Origin: VRUE01 sp963764365 | GTDB lineage: Bacteria; Actinomycetota; Thermoleophilia; Solirubrobacterales; 70-9 | Reading direction: 5' to 3' | NCBI GenBank assembly: GCA_963764365.1 | Contig: CAVXSI010000012.1 | Span: 1-64,000, forward strand | Length of the DNA: 64,000 nt | Shown here: in pieces, positions 43,842 to 51,901 of the stretch | Layout: each line of letters opens with the position of its first letter | Numbering within the stretch: the stretch's first letter is position 1 | The notes under the pieces: generated by a model | Database searches by the model: none | Seen by the model: only the letters and a program-made list of their open reading frames with translations | What the model was told of the DNA's origin: nothing | Position numbers and translations under genes: made by a program

Positions 43842-43976
43842 GAGGGCCGGAGTGGCCCCGGCGGAGCCTCGCGGAGCGGGCACCGCAGAGTGATTCTTGC
43901 CGCGAAGCGGCTCCAGATTGGTGAGCGAAGCGTCAGCGAAGCGAACATGGGCTCCGGTGGAGCCACTCCGGCCCTC
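43842..43976 (+). ncRNA. Beta-family palindromic element, copy 3
   Basis: The 27-nt arms (43842-43868 with 43950-43976) match at 24 positions. The core CTCGCGGAGCGGGCACCGC, AGAGTGATTC, hairpin TGCCGCGAAGCGGC follows copies 1 and 2; the second half has an enlarged hairpin (GCGAAGCGTCAGCGAAGC). It ends 4 bp from the stop of the FAD oxidoreductase gene. Confidence 0.6.
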
Positions 43977-43980
43977 CTGG

Positions 43981-45426
43981 CTATCGCCCTATGTGGAAGC
44001 CGATGAGGCTGGGGATGCGGCTGATCAGGGAGCTGAGGGGGTGCGGGGCGCGAGCGGCCAGCTCGGCGTTCTCCTTGCTCGTCAGGGCCTTGCGGATCAG
44101 CTCTCCGCCCAACCAGTGGAAGGGCTCGGGCGGGACGCGTTGGGGAGCCGGGTCCACGAAGGGGAGCCTGGACGGGGCGTCGCGGCGGTCGAGGGCGAGC
44201 GAGGCGAGGGTTCTGGCGACCATTTGGGACGGGCCGACTCCGTTGCCGGTGTAGCCGGCTGCGGCGAAGGTGCGGCTGCCTCGCAGGGGGACGACGATCG
44301 GGATATGGGTCGGGGAGACGTCGATCGGGCCGCCCCAGGCGTGGGTGATCCGCTTGCCGGCCAGGTCGGGGAAGTACTCGCGGAGGCGCGCCGCTGCTCC
44401 ATCGACGATCTCGCGGTCGATCTCGGAGCGACCGTGGGTGCGGGCCCCCATCGCGATCCGGCCGCCGCCCCAGCCGAAGGCGATGCGGCCGTCGGGGGTG
44501 GTGCGGAAGTAGTCGACCAGGGCGCGGCCGTCGGTGATGCACTCGCCGCCGGTCCAGCCGATCCCCTCGAGCAGCTCGGGCACCGGCTCGGTGAGGACGA
44601 CATGCGAGGAGCTGACGGTGAGCGAGTCGCGCAGCGGGCCGTGAGGCGCCTTCGCCGCGCCGCCGATCGCGACGACCGCGGCCCCCGCCCGCACCGCGCC
44701 GCGATCGGTCCGCGCGACGACCCCACCGCCGGCCGGATGTTGCTGCTTTTTCCGGTCCATAGCCGTGACAAAGCTGCAATCGGCGCCCAGCCGCCGCACG
44801 GGCGAGCGCTCGTAGACCTCCACCCCGGCGGCGAGCAGTCGCTCGCGCAGGCCCAGCGCCAGGCGCGCCGGCTGCACCGTCGCCGAGTCGGGGTAGAGCG
44901 CCCCCGCGCGGAACGCGGGCGAAGCGCAGCGCGCAGCCACCTCGCCCCGGTCGAGCTCCCGCACCGCCTCGCCCTCGCCCAGCTCGCGACACACCGCAAC
45001 CGCCTCGTCCCAGATCCCGTCGTGCGCCGGCGCAGTCGACACCTGGAGGTAGCCGCCGCGGCGGAACCAGGCATCGACCCGCTCGTCCCGGCAGAATGCC
45101 TCGATCCCGGCGACGGCCTCGCTGGACGCCCGCCCCACTTCAAGCGCCGCCCGATCCCCCCACCGCTCCCGCATGTTCGGCAGCGAGAACCACATCACGT
45201 TGCAGAACCCCCCGTTCCGCCCACTCGGCCCATGTCCGCAGACATCCGCCTCGACCAAGGCCACGGAAGCGTTCGGCTCCAGCTTCTTGACCAGCCAGGC
45301 GGTCCAGAGCCCCGTGTACCCGCCGCCCACCACCACCACATCCGCGCTCCGCTCCCCAACCAGCTCCGGCATCGCAGTGACGGGGCCCGCCTCCTCCAGC
45401 CAATAACCGTGAGCGGTGTGCTTCAT
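43981..45426 (-). CDS. FAD-dependent amine oxidoreductase, PuuB/DadA-like
   Basis: A 481-residue flavoprotein. The dinucleotide-binding motif is VVVGGGYTGLWTAW (residues 30-43), followed by GHGPSGRNGGFCN, the segment typical of gamma-glutamylputrescine oxidase (PuuB/OrdL). AAGYTGNGVGPSQMVAR near residue 390 closes the FAD site. It would oxidise an amine such as gamma-glutamylputrescine or a related compound, matching the polyamine context. No glutamylputrescine synthetase gene is in the window. ATG at 45426. Confidence 0.85.
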   Translation of the reverse strand: MKHTAHGYWLEEAGPVTAMPELVGERSADVVVVGGGYTGLWTAWLVKKLEPNASVALVEADVCGHGPSGRNGGFCNVMWFSLPNMRERWGDRAALEVGRASSEAVAGIEAFCRDERVDAWFRRGGYLQVSTAPAHDGIWDEAVAVCRELGEGEAVRELDRGEVAARCASPAFRAGALYPDSATVQPARLALGLRERLLAAGVEVYERSPVRRLGADCSFVTAMDRKKQQHPAGGGVVARTDRGAVRAGAAVVAIGGAAKAPHGPLRDSLTVSSSHVVLTEPVPELLEGIGWTGGECITDGRALVDYFRTTPDGRIAFGWGGGRIAMGARTHGRSEIDREIVDGAAARLREYFPDLAGKRITHAWGGPIDVSPTHIPIVVPLRGSRTFAAAGYTGNGVGPSQMVARTLASLALDRRDAPSRLPFVDPAPQRVPPEPFHWLGGELIRKALTSKENAELAARAPHPLSSLISRIPSLIGFHIGR

Positions 45427-45480
45427 GGGCTGTTGTGAGTCTGCCAGGGCCGCATCTCGCGCGGGAGGCGTCGGGCGGGG

Positions 45481-45576
45481 GTGTCCTGCGTCGCCCGGAG
45501 GGAAGGGTGGGGGTGTCCTGCGTCGCTCGGTGGGAAGGGTGGGGGTGTCCTGCGTCGCTCGGTGGGAAGGGTGGGG
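45481..45576. repeat. Three 32-bp tandem repeats extending the gamma-3 left arm
   Basis: Units beginning GTGTCCTGCGTCGC start at 45481, 45513 and 45545, and a partial one at 45577 becomes the paired arm of gamma element 3. Units 2 and 3 are identical; unit 1 differs at two bases. Each contains GGGAAGGGTGGGG. Confidence 0.85.
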
Positions 45577-45689
45577 GTGTCCTTCGAACCGGCGGATACT
45601 CGGAGCGGCCGGCTCACCGGCGCTTCAGCCCGGCAGGCGATTCGTCGCCGGACGCGAGTCGGGGCGAGGGACACCCCCGCCCTTCCCAC
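45562..45689 (+). ncRNA. Gamma-family palindromic element, copy 3
   Basis: Arms of 21 nt (45562-45582 with 45669-45689) pair fully with one G-U that favours the + strand. The core starts AACCGGCGGATACTCGGAG, then two hairpin-forming segments, then GAGTCGGGGCGAGG. It is longer than copies 1 and 2. It lies 21 bp before the next start codon. Confidence 0.55.
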
Positions 45690-45710
45690 TGCGGGACATA
45701 AACTGACCCC

Positions 45711-46772
45711 GTGGCAACCTTCGACGCCTTCGCCGACCTGCCGCTGGAGATCGACGGCTACGAGCTGGAGGGGCTCGAATACAAGACCCCCGGCTTCGAA
45801 CGCCTCAGCACCACCATCCAGCTGCACGGCGCCGGCGAGACCGGCCTCGGCGAGGACGTCACCTACGACGCGCTCGACCACGTCGCCCTGCAGGACGCCG
45901 GCCCGGCCCTCGACCTGACCGGCCACGCGACGCTCGGCGAGTTCTGCGAGTTCATCGGCGGCGTCGACACCTTCCCGGCCGAGCCGCAGCGCGACGTCTC
46001 GCGCCGCTACCGCCGCTGGGCCTTCGAGTCGGCGGCGCTCGACCTGGCGCTGCGCCAGGCGGGGAAGGGAATCGCCGAGGCGCTGGGCCGCGAGCCGCGC
46101 CCGGTCACCTTCGTCTGCTCGATGCGGCTCGCCGGCGGCCCCGACGAGCCCTCCTCGATCGAGACCCTGCGCCGCAAGCTCGACCCCTACCCCGGCCTGC
46201 GCTTCAAGCTCGATCCGGTCAACGACTGGACCGACGAGCTGATCGCCGCTCTGGTCGAGACCGGCGCCGTCGACTCGCTCGACCTCAAGGGCTTCTACAA
46301 AGGCACCGTCGTCGACGTCGAGACCGACCCCGAACTGTACGCGAAGCTGATCGAGGCCTTCCCCGACGCCTGGCTGGAGGACCCCGACGTCAACGAGGAG
46401 ACGCGGCCGATCCTCGAGCCGGTCCGCGACCGCCTCACCTGGGACGCGCCGATCCACTCGATCGCCGACATCGAGGCGCTGCCCTGGCAGCCGAAGATGG
46501 TCAACGTCAAGCCCTCGCGGATCGGCGGACTGCGCGACCTCTGCGAGACCTACGACCACTGCGCCGAGCACGGGATCGGCGCCTACGGCGGCGGCCAGTG
46601 GGAGCTCGGCGTCGGCCGCGGCCAGATCCAGGTCCTCGCCTCGCTCTTCCACCCCGACACGCCGAACGACACCGCTCCGCGCGGGTACAACGAAGCCGAC
46701 CCGCCCGTCGGCCTGCCGACCAGCCCACTCGAACCCAAGCCGTCGCCGACCGGCTTCCGCTGGGACGACTGA
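45711..46772 (+). CDS. Enolase-superfamily protein (MR/MLE subgroup-like)
   Basis: A 353-residue protein with the enolase-superfamily layout: an alpha/beta capping domain, then a barrel with FKLDPVNDW, a metal Asp in SLDLKGFYKG, a metal Glu in WLEDPDVNEE, and a lysine in MVNVKPSRIGGL. This supports proton abstraction next to a carboxylate. The substrate is unknown, and the usual KxK motif is not clear. GTG at 45711. Gamma element 3 lies directly upstream, and the ferritin gene begins 9 bp after its stop, so the two are probably co-transcribed. Confidence 0.7.
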   Translation: MATFDAFADLPLEIDGYELEGLEYKTPGFERLSTTIQLHGAGETGLGEDVTYDALDHVALQDAGPALDLTGHATLGEFCEFIGGVDTFPAEPQRDVSRRYRRWAFESAALDLALRQAGKGIAEALGREPRPVTFVCSMRLAGGPDEPSSIETLRRKLDPYPGLRFKLDPVNDWTDELIAALVETGAVDSLDLKGFYKGTVVDVETDPELYAKLIEAFPDAWLEDPDVNEETRPILEPVRDRLTWDAPIHSIADIEALPWQPKMVNVKPSRIGGLRDLCETYDHCAEHGIGAYGGGQWELGVGRGQIQVLASLFHPDTPNDTAPRGYNEADPPVGLPTSPLEPKPSPTGFRWDD

Positions 46773-46781
46773 AAGGACCAG

Positions 46782-47315
46782 ATGCCCGACCAGAGCTTCG
46801 CCGCCACCCTCAACGAGCAGGTCGCCTACGAGTTCGGCGCCCAGCAGCAGTACATCGCGGTCGCCGTCTACTACGACGGCGAGACCCTGCCCCAGCTCGC
46901 CTCCTTCTTCTACCGCCAGGCGCTGGAGGAGCGCAACCACGCGATGATGCTGATCCAGTACCTGCTCGACGCCGGCCACCCGATCGAGGTGCCGGGAGTC
47001 GAGTCGCCGCAGAGCGGCTTCGCCGACACGATCGAGCCGGTGCGACTGGCGCTCGAGCAGGAGAAGCGGGTCAGCGACCAGATCGCAAACCTGGCCCGGC
47101 TGGCGCGCGAGGAGGGCGACTACCAGGGCGAGCAGTTCATGCAGTGGTTCATCAAGGAGCAGGTCGAGGAGGTCTCCAGCATGTCGGACCTGCTGAAGAT
47201 CGTCGAACGGGCGAAGGACGACCCGATGCGGGCGGAGGAGTACCTGGCGCGTGAGCAGGTCGGCGACAGCGGCGCCGACCCGACCGCGCCCGAGGCGGCG
47301 GGCGGCGCGCTCTAG
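46782..47315 (+). CDS. Ferritin
   Basis: A 177-residue non-heme ferritin. Helix A carries NEQVAYEFGAQQQYIAVA and helix B QALEERNHAMMLIQYLL, giving the ferroxidase glutamates and His. Helix C has LALEQEKRVSDQI, helix D QFMQWFIKEQVEEVSSM. A 24-mer iron-storage shell is expected. The C-terminal 30 residues are Ala/Pro rich and beyond the core fold. The window also encodes an FTR1 permease and a DtxR regulator, but no DtxR-type palindrome is seen here. Confidence 0.93.
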   Translation: MPDQSFAATLNEQVAYEFGAQQQYIAVAVYYDGETLPQLASFFYRQALEERNHAMMLIQYLLDAGHPIEVPGVESPQSGFADTIEPVRLALEQEKRVSDQIANLARLAREEGDYQGEQFMQWFIKEQVEEVSSMSDLLKIVERAKDDPMRAEEYLAREQVGDSGADPTAPEAAGGAL

Positions 47316-47326
47316 CCAGCGGAAGC

Positions 47327-48121
47327 TCAGCCGAGCCAGCCGGCTCGCTTGCGCAGCGCGGTGATGCGGCGGAACTCGGCTATGTCCTCCCGCAGGGCCG
47401 CGGGAGCGGGTGCGGGTAGGAAGCGCGCCGGGAGCGGCGACTCGACCACTCCGTCCTCGCCCTTGGCGACTCGGTAGGCGCGGGCGCCGCGCTGGGCGGT
47501 CACGGCCGAGGGGGTGCCGGTCCCCTCCCAGAGCAGGCCGGCGTAGTCGTCGAGCCCGTAGCCGTCGGGCATCCCGTTGCCGACCGCGTCGAGATAGGCG
47601 GCCCGGCGGTCCGGTTCGTTGTTGTAGTGGACGCAGAGGCTGCCGGGGATCAGGCCGAGGCCGGCGCCCGGTTCGGGGCGCCCGGAGGACTTGGTGATCC
47701 CGACCTCGAACCAGCACATCGCGCCGGCGCTCTGGCCGGCGAGGACGACTCCGTTGCGCCAGGCGAGGCTGAGGATCGCGCCCAGATCGTGCGCCTCCCA
47801 GACCGCCAGCAGGTTGAGCAGGCTGCCGCCGCCGACGTAGATCAGATCCTGCTCGAGCAGGTGGTCGCGCAGCTCCATCGGCCGGCTGCCGAGCCTGAAC
47901 AGCGAGAGGTCGGAGAGATCGCAGGGACGCTCGCCGAAGGCGGCGTAGAAGCGGGCGATCTGCTCGGAGGTGTCGCCGCTGGCGGTCGGCAGGATGCAGA
48001 TCCGCGGCCGGCGTCCTGCCCGCGTCGTCGCCAGCCTCAGCATCAGCTCGCAGACCGCCCGGTCCGCCGGGCGCGAGGTGAAGTCGTGGCCGCCGAGGGT
48101 GAGGATCCGGGTCGTGATCAT
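47327..48121 (-). CDS. Peptidase E-like (S51 / class I amidotransferase fold) protein 1
   Basis: A 264-residue protein of the peptidase E/cyanophycinase family. The nucleophile Ser is in GQSAGAMCWF near residue 128. LIYVGGGSLLNLL and the N-terminal TLGGHDF are family segments. Peptidase E removes N-terminal Asp from dipeptides; cyanophycinase cuts a storage polymer. It is a paralogue of the next gene upstream (48178-48945), with delta hairpin 3 in the 56-bp gap. ATG at 48121. Confidence 0.85.
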   Translation of the reverse strand: MITTRILTLGGHDFTSRPADRAVCELMLRLATTRAGRRPRICILPTASGDTSEQIARFYAAFGERPCDLSDLSLFRLGSRPMELRDHLLEQDLIYVGGGSLLNLLAVWEAHDLGAILSLAWRNGVVLAGQSAGAMCWFEVGITKSSGRPEPGAGLGLIPGSLCVHYNNEPDRRAAYLDAVGNGMPDGYGLDDYAGLLWEGTGTPSAVTAQRGARAYRVAKGEDGVVESPLPARFLPAPAPAALREDIAEFRRITALRKRAGWLG

Positions 48122-48126
48122 GCGAG

Positions 48127-48171
48127 CGCGTTCGCGTTTTGTCGCGGATAAGGGAACAAACCGCGAACGCG
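48127..48171 (-). repeat. Delta-family hairpin, copy 3
   Basis: CGCGTTCGCG (48127-48136) pairs with CGCGAACGCG (48162-48171), with inner TTTGT/ACAAA pairing and a GGGAAC segment. It lies 5 bp before the start codon of peptidase E-like gene 1, in its leader. Confidence 0.6.
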
Positions 48172-48177
48172 GTCCAT

Positions 48178-48945
48178 TCAGGCCGCGGCCGCGGTCGACA
48201 TCGCCTCGGGCAGCGGCGCCTGGCGTGCGGCGGCAGCGTTCCCGAGATACGCCGTCGCGATCCCCATCTCGACGACGCGGCCGCCGACCGCGTCGAGCCG
48301 GTAGCCACGCGCCTCGGGGCGCGAAGTCACCACCCTGCTCAGCTCGGTGCCGGTGAAGTGCAGCGCGGCGCCGTCCTCGGCGGCGTAGCCGCTGCGCATC
48401 CCGGCGCGGAGGAGGTCGAGGTAGGCGCGGCGGCGATTCGAGCCGCGCTCGTAGTGGACGCAGTTGCTGAACGGCAACAGCCCGAGCCCCTCGACCTTGC
48501 GCGGGGCGCCGTGGAACCCGGTCACCGCCTGCTCGAACCAGCACAGCGAGCCGGCCGAGAGGCCGCAGAGGACGACCCCGCGCTCCCAGGCTTCGCGCAG
48601 GATCGCGTCGATCCCGTGCGCCTGCCAGACGCCGAGCAGGCTGATCACGCTGCCGCCGCCGACGTAGATCAGATCCTGTTCGAGCAGGTGCGCGCGCAGA
48701 TCCTCCGGGCCCTGCTCGCGGCGGAACAGCGAGATGTGGCTGGCCTCGCAGCGCTCGGCCGGGAAGGCGCGGTAGAAGCGGACCACGTAGTGGTCGGCGT
48801 CGCCGCTCGCCGAGGGCATGAAGCAGACCTTGGGGCGCGGCTGCGGGCAGAGGCCGAGGACGTAGTCGTCGAGCAGCGGGTTGCCCGACTCCATCGAGAA
48901 GCCGCCCCCGCCGAAGGCGACTATCTGGCGCAGAGTCTCGTCCAT
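48178..48945 (-). CDS. Peptidase E-like (S51 / class I amidotransferase fold) protein 2
   Basis: A 255-residue paralogue of the downstream gene: IVAFGGGGFSMES at the start, MPSASGDADHYV, LIYVGGGSVISLLG, and the nucleophile Ser in GLSAGSLCWFEQ. The Ala-rich C-terminus ends in STAAAA. ATG at 48945 fits the family start; the frame remains open for 67 more codons upstream without family similarity. It is divergent from the first TetR gene. Confidence 0.85.
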   Translation of the reverse strand: MDETLRQIVAFGGGGFSMESGNPLLDDYVLGLCPQPRPKVCFMPSASGDADHYVVRFYRAFPAERCEASHISLFRREQGPEDLRAHLLEQDLIYVGGGSVISLLGVWQAHGIDAILREAWERGVVLCGLSAGSLCWFEQAVTGFHGAPRKVEGLGLLPFSNCVHYERGSNRRRAYLDLLRAGMRSGYAAEDGAALHFTGTELSRVVTSRPEARGYRLDAVGGRVVEMGIATAYLGNAAAARQAPLPEAMSTAAAA

Positions 48946-49142
48946 CGTCCAATGGTCGCCCCGGACGCCGCGTTCGTCGTTGTACAGCGGTCCGAAGTTT
49001 TCGGTAGCCCGCTCGCCCACATGTACAGTGCCTGGGGATGCGCGGGGTGGCGCATCTGCCGGCGGCATCCCGATGCCGTTCCCAGCCGAAGTCGCATTGT
49101 CGGATCGGTACTGATTCGTCCACAGAATGCTGTTCAGGGTGT

Positions 49143-49169
49143 ACAATCGCGTTTACCGAACACGGTTGT
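49143..49169. promoter_or_regulatory. Candidate TetR operator upstream of first tetR
   Basis: ACAATCGCGTT and AACACGGTTGT (49143-49153, 49159-49169) form an imperfect palindrome, 9 of 11 positions complementary, 17 bp before the regulator ATG. This placement is typical of TetR autoregulation. The assignment is inferred. Confidence 0.4.
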
Positions 49170-49185
49170 CTCAGAGGAGCCCGGC

Positions 49186-49911
49186 ATGTCACCACCCGCC
49201 AATCGCAGCGCATCGGCAACTCAAGACCTCAGCGGGGTGATCGAGAGGGAGCTCCTCCCGGCCGGCCGCGAGGCGCTCGCCGAGCCGTTGGTCGCCCACT
49301 CCCAGCGGGAACGAATCCTCGTCGCGATGGCCGACGCCTGCGCCGGCAAGGGCTACAGCGCGACGACGATCGCCGACGTCTGCAAGCCGGCCGGCGTCTC
49401 CCGCGCCACCTTCTACGAGCTGTTCAAGGACAAGGAGGACTGCTTCCACGCCGCGATGGAGGTATCGCTCGCCGACGCGATGGGGCGGATCGTCGCCGTC
49501 TACTCGCCCGACAAGCCGTGGGCGACGACGGTGCGCGACGCCGCCGCCGCCTTCCTCGACCTGCTGGCGAGCAGGCCCGCCTTCGCCCGCATGGCGCTGG
49601 TCGAGGCGCCGGCCTCCGGCGAGCGCGCCTTCCAGCTCTACGCCTCCGGCAAGCGGGTCCTGCAGTCGCTGCTCGATCGCGGCCGCGAGGATCCGGTCGA
49701 GGAGGAAGCGATCCCCTCCAGCGCCGGCCGAGCCGCACTCTCGGGCGCCGAGGCGCTGATCGTCGGCCAGATCCTCGCCGGCAACGCCGAACGGCTGCGC
49801 GAGCTGCTGCCCGACGTCGTCTACATCACCACCGTTCCCTACCTCGGGCAGGACGAGGCGCTGCGCCAGTCCAGGGAGGCCGAGAAGCTTCTCAGCTCCC
49901 CCGGAGGCTGA
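49186..49911 (+). CDS. TetR-family transcriptional regulator 1
   Basis: A 241-residue regulator with an N-terminal TetR helix-turn-helix after a 38-residue leader: RILVAMADACAGKGYSATTIADVCKPAGVSRATFYELFKDKEDCF. The C-terminal ligand domain is helical, with a segment resembling the other two TetR proteins downstream (ALIVGQILAGNAERLRELLPDV, ...VPYLG). ATG at 49186 follows AGAGGAG. Three TetR genes stand in a row on this strand, with only a few bases between the first two. Confidence 0.9.
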   Translation: MSPPANRSASATQDLSGVIERELLPAGREALAEPLVAHSQRERILVAMADACAGKGYSATTIADVCKPAGVSRATFYELFKDKEDCFHAAMEVSLADAMGRIVAVYSPDKPWATTVRDAAAAFLDLLASRPAFARMALVEAPASGERAFQLYASGKRVLQSLLDRGREDPVEEEAIPSSAGRAALSGAEALIVGQILAGNAERLRELLPDVVYITTVPYLGQDEALRQSREAEKLLSSPGG

Positions 49912-49915
49912 CCGG

Positions 49916-50584
49916 GTGGAGGGGACAGGGGAACGAGAGCGGTGGCGCCCCCCGCGCGGGCGCCACCGCCTGCCGCCCGAGGTGGTCGCCCGCTCCCAAC
50001 GCGAGCGACTGCTCGAGGCGGCGGTGCGGGTGGTCGCCGAGAAGGGCTATGCGGCGGCGACGATCGGCGACTTCACCGGCGCGGCCGGCGTATCGCGGAC
50101 GACCTTCTACGAGTTGTTCGAGGACAAGCAGGCCTGCTTCCTCGCCGCCTACGACGGCGCGGTCGACACGCTGGTGCGGCGGGTGACCGCGGCGTACGAG
50201 TCCGAGCAGCGCTGGCCGGAGCGGGCGCGGGCCGGGCTCGAAGCGCTGCTGGCGGTCCTCGCCGAAGAGCCGGAGCTGGCGCGGCTCTCGCTGGTCGACA
50301 TCGGCTCCGCCGGCCCGGCCGCGCAGCGCCGCTACCGCACCGCGGTTCAGCGGCTGACGCCGCTGTTCGACGAGGGGCGCGACTTCGCCCAGGGCGGGCG
50401 CGGCCTGCCGCCGAACACCTCGCGGATGGCGATCGGCGGGGTCACCGGACTGATCTCCGACGAGCTGCTGATCGGCCGTGCGGAGAAGCTCCCCGGCTTG
50501 ATTTCCGACGTGCTTTTTGCGACGCTGGTGCCATATATCGGCCCGCAAGCGGCAGCCAGGGAGATGGGCGATCTAGCACGATAA
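49916..50584 (+). CDS. TetR-family transcriptional regulator 2
   Basis: A 222-residue TetR regulator with the DNA-binding helix pair RLLEAAVRVVAEKGYAAATIGDFTGAAGVSRTTFYELFEDKQACF. The C-terminal half ends ...GLISDVLFATLVPYIGP, closely matching regulators 1 and 3. GTG at 49916, 4 bp after the stop of regulator 1, implies one transcript. The ligand is unknown. Confidence 0.9.
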   Translation: MEGTGERERWRPPRGRHRLPPEVVARSQRERLLEAAVRVVAEKGYAAATIGDFTGAAGVSRTTFYELFEDKQACFLAAYDGAVDTLVRRVTAAYESEQRWPERARAGLEALLAVLAEEPELARLSLVDIGSAGPAAQRRYRTAVQRLTPLFDEGRDFAQGGRGLPPNTSRMAIGGVTGLISDELLIGRAEKLPGLISDVLFATLVPYIGPQAAAREMGDLAR

Positions 50585-50649
50585 ACGCTTACGTACACGT
50601 TGCCGCTATGATCCATATACCGGAGAGTTCTCACCTGACGGTCTGGCCG

Positions 50650-51255
50650 ATGGCAAGCACGGAAACGCGGCGTCAATCGATCCTGGAGGCGATGGTCGTC
50701 GTCGTCGGCAGGAAGGGCTACAAGGCGACTTCGGTCGCCGACGTGATCGCCGAGGCGAACACCTCGCGGACGACCTTCTACAAGTACTTCGACGACAAGC
50801 ACGACTGCTTTCTCGCCGCCTACGACATGGTCGTCGACCGCGTGGTCGGCGAGGTGGTCGCCAAGTGCGAGGCCGAGGAAGACTGGCTCGACCGGGTGCG
50901 GATCGGGCTGACGACGGTCGTCGACATGTTCGCGCTCGACCCGGAGCTGGCGCGAACCGCGATCGTCGAGGTCGAGGCGGCCGGGGCCGACGCGCGCCAG
51001 CGGCACTGGAACGCCGTCAACCGCTTCACCGAGTTCCTCGAGGACGGCAGGCAGGAGGCGGGCGACCGCGAGCTGCCGGAGAACATCGCCCTGATGGCCG
51101 CCGGCGCCGTCTCCGGCCTGATCTTCGACGAGCTGCTGACCGGCCGGGCCGAGCGGCTGCCGAAACTGCTGCCCGACCTGCTGTTCGCGCTGCTCGTCCC
51201 CTATATCGGCCCCGGTGCCGCGGCCGAGGAAATGCGCAGGGCGGCGGCCGGCTAG
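50650..51255 (+). CDS. TetR-family transcriptional regulator 3
   Basis: A 201-residue TetR regulator: TETRRQSILEAMVVVVGRKGYKATSVADVIAEANTSRTTFYKYFDDKHDCF, then a helical ligand domain ending LLPDLLFALLVPYIGPGAA. It shares the C-terminal pattern of the two regulators upstream, so the three look like successive duplications. ATG at 50650 is chosen; ATG at 50608 would add 14 residues without family similarity. The gap to regulator 2 (65 bp) is AT-richer and may contain its own promoter. Confidence 0.88.
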   Translation: MASTETRRQSILEAMVVVVGRKGYKATSVADVIAEANTSRTTFYKYFDDKHDCFLAAYDMVVDRVVGEVVAKCEAEEDWLDRVRIGLTTVVDMFALDPELARTAIVEVEAAGADARQRHWNAVNRFTEFLEDGRQEAGDRELPENIALMAAGAVSGLIFDELLTGRAERLPKLLPDLLFALLVPYIGPGAAAEEMRRAAAG

Positions 51256-51287
51256 CGACCGCCCCCTGCTCCCTTCCCCGCGCCCGC

Positions 51288-51806
51288 CTAGACGGAACCG
51301 ATTGCGCGGCGCAGCTTTGCGCGCACGCGATGAAGTCGAACCTTGACCGTACCCTCCGGGATCCCGAGCCGGTGGGCGATCGCGGTCTGCGTCATGTCCT
51401 CGTCGTAGCGCAGGCGCACCAGCTGCCGGTCTCGCTCGTCGAGCCGGTCGATCGCGGCGTGGATGTCGGCCCGTTCGACCGTCTTCAGCACCCGCTCGTC
51501 GTCGGCCCCGTGTTCGGCCTCCAGCGTTGCCACCGGATCGGGGCGTTTGCGAGCGTGCTGCCGGAAGGCCTCGTTGCGGACGATCACCGCCAGCCATCCC
51601 TTGCGACTGCCGGGGTCGCGCAGAGTCGACCGCCGCCGCCAGGCGCGCAGGAGCGCCTCCTGGGCGATGTCCTCCACTTCGCTGGGGTTCTTCGAGTAGC
51701 GCCAGGCGAAGCGCATGCAGAGCCGCCGCACTTCGTTCCACTCCCAGCCGTCGTCCTCGCCTCGCCCTCCCATATCCGCTTGCTGATCGACGTGGCGAAT
51801 GTCCAT
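51288..51806 (-). CDS. Sigma-70 family RNA polymerase sigma factor (ECF-like)
   Basis: A 172-residue sigma factor. Region 2 is RRLCMRFAWRYSKNPSEVEDIAQEALLRAWRR and region 4 is LDERDRQLVRLRYDEDMTQTAIAHRLGIPEGTVKVRLHRVRAKLR. Lack of region 3 is typical of the ECF group. No anti-sigma gene is adjacent. ATG at 51806 is used; another ATG 33 bp downstream is possible. It is divergent from the methyltransferase gene. Confidence 0.9.
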   Translation of the reverse strand: MDIRHVDQQADMGGRGEDDGWEWNEVRRLCMRFAWRYSKNPSEVEDIAQEALLRAWRRRSTLRDPGSRKGWLAVIVRNEAFRQHARKRPDPVATLEAEHGADDERVLKTVERADIHAAIDRLDERDRQLVRLRYDEDMTQTAIAHRLGIPEGTVKVRLHRVRAKLRRAIGSV

Positions 51807-51901
51807 AATCGCGAAGAACTTATCAGATTGTTTAGATCGGTGTGAGAAGAATTCAAACGGCGCGAAACCATCGCGAACAATCGCCTGGTCTCGGCGGCCA
51901 A

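Noticed and set aside
45423..47300. Long minus-strand open frame opposite the enolase-like and ferritin genes
   Set aside because: No family similarity and it opposes two well-supported + strand genes.
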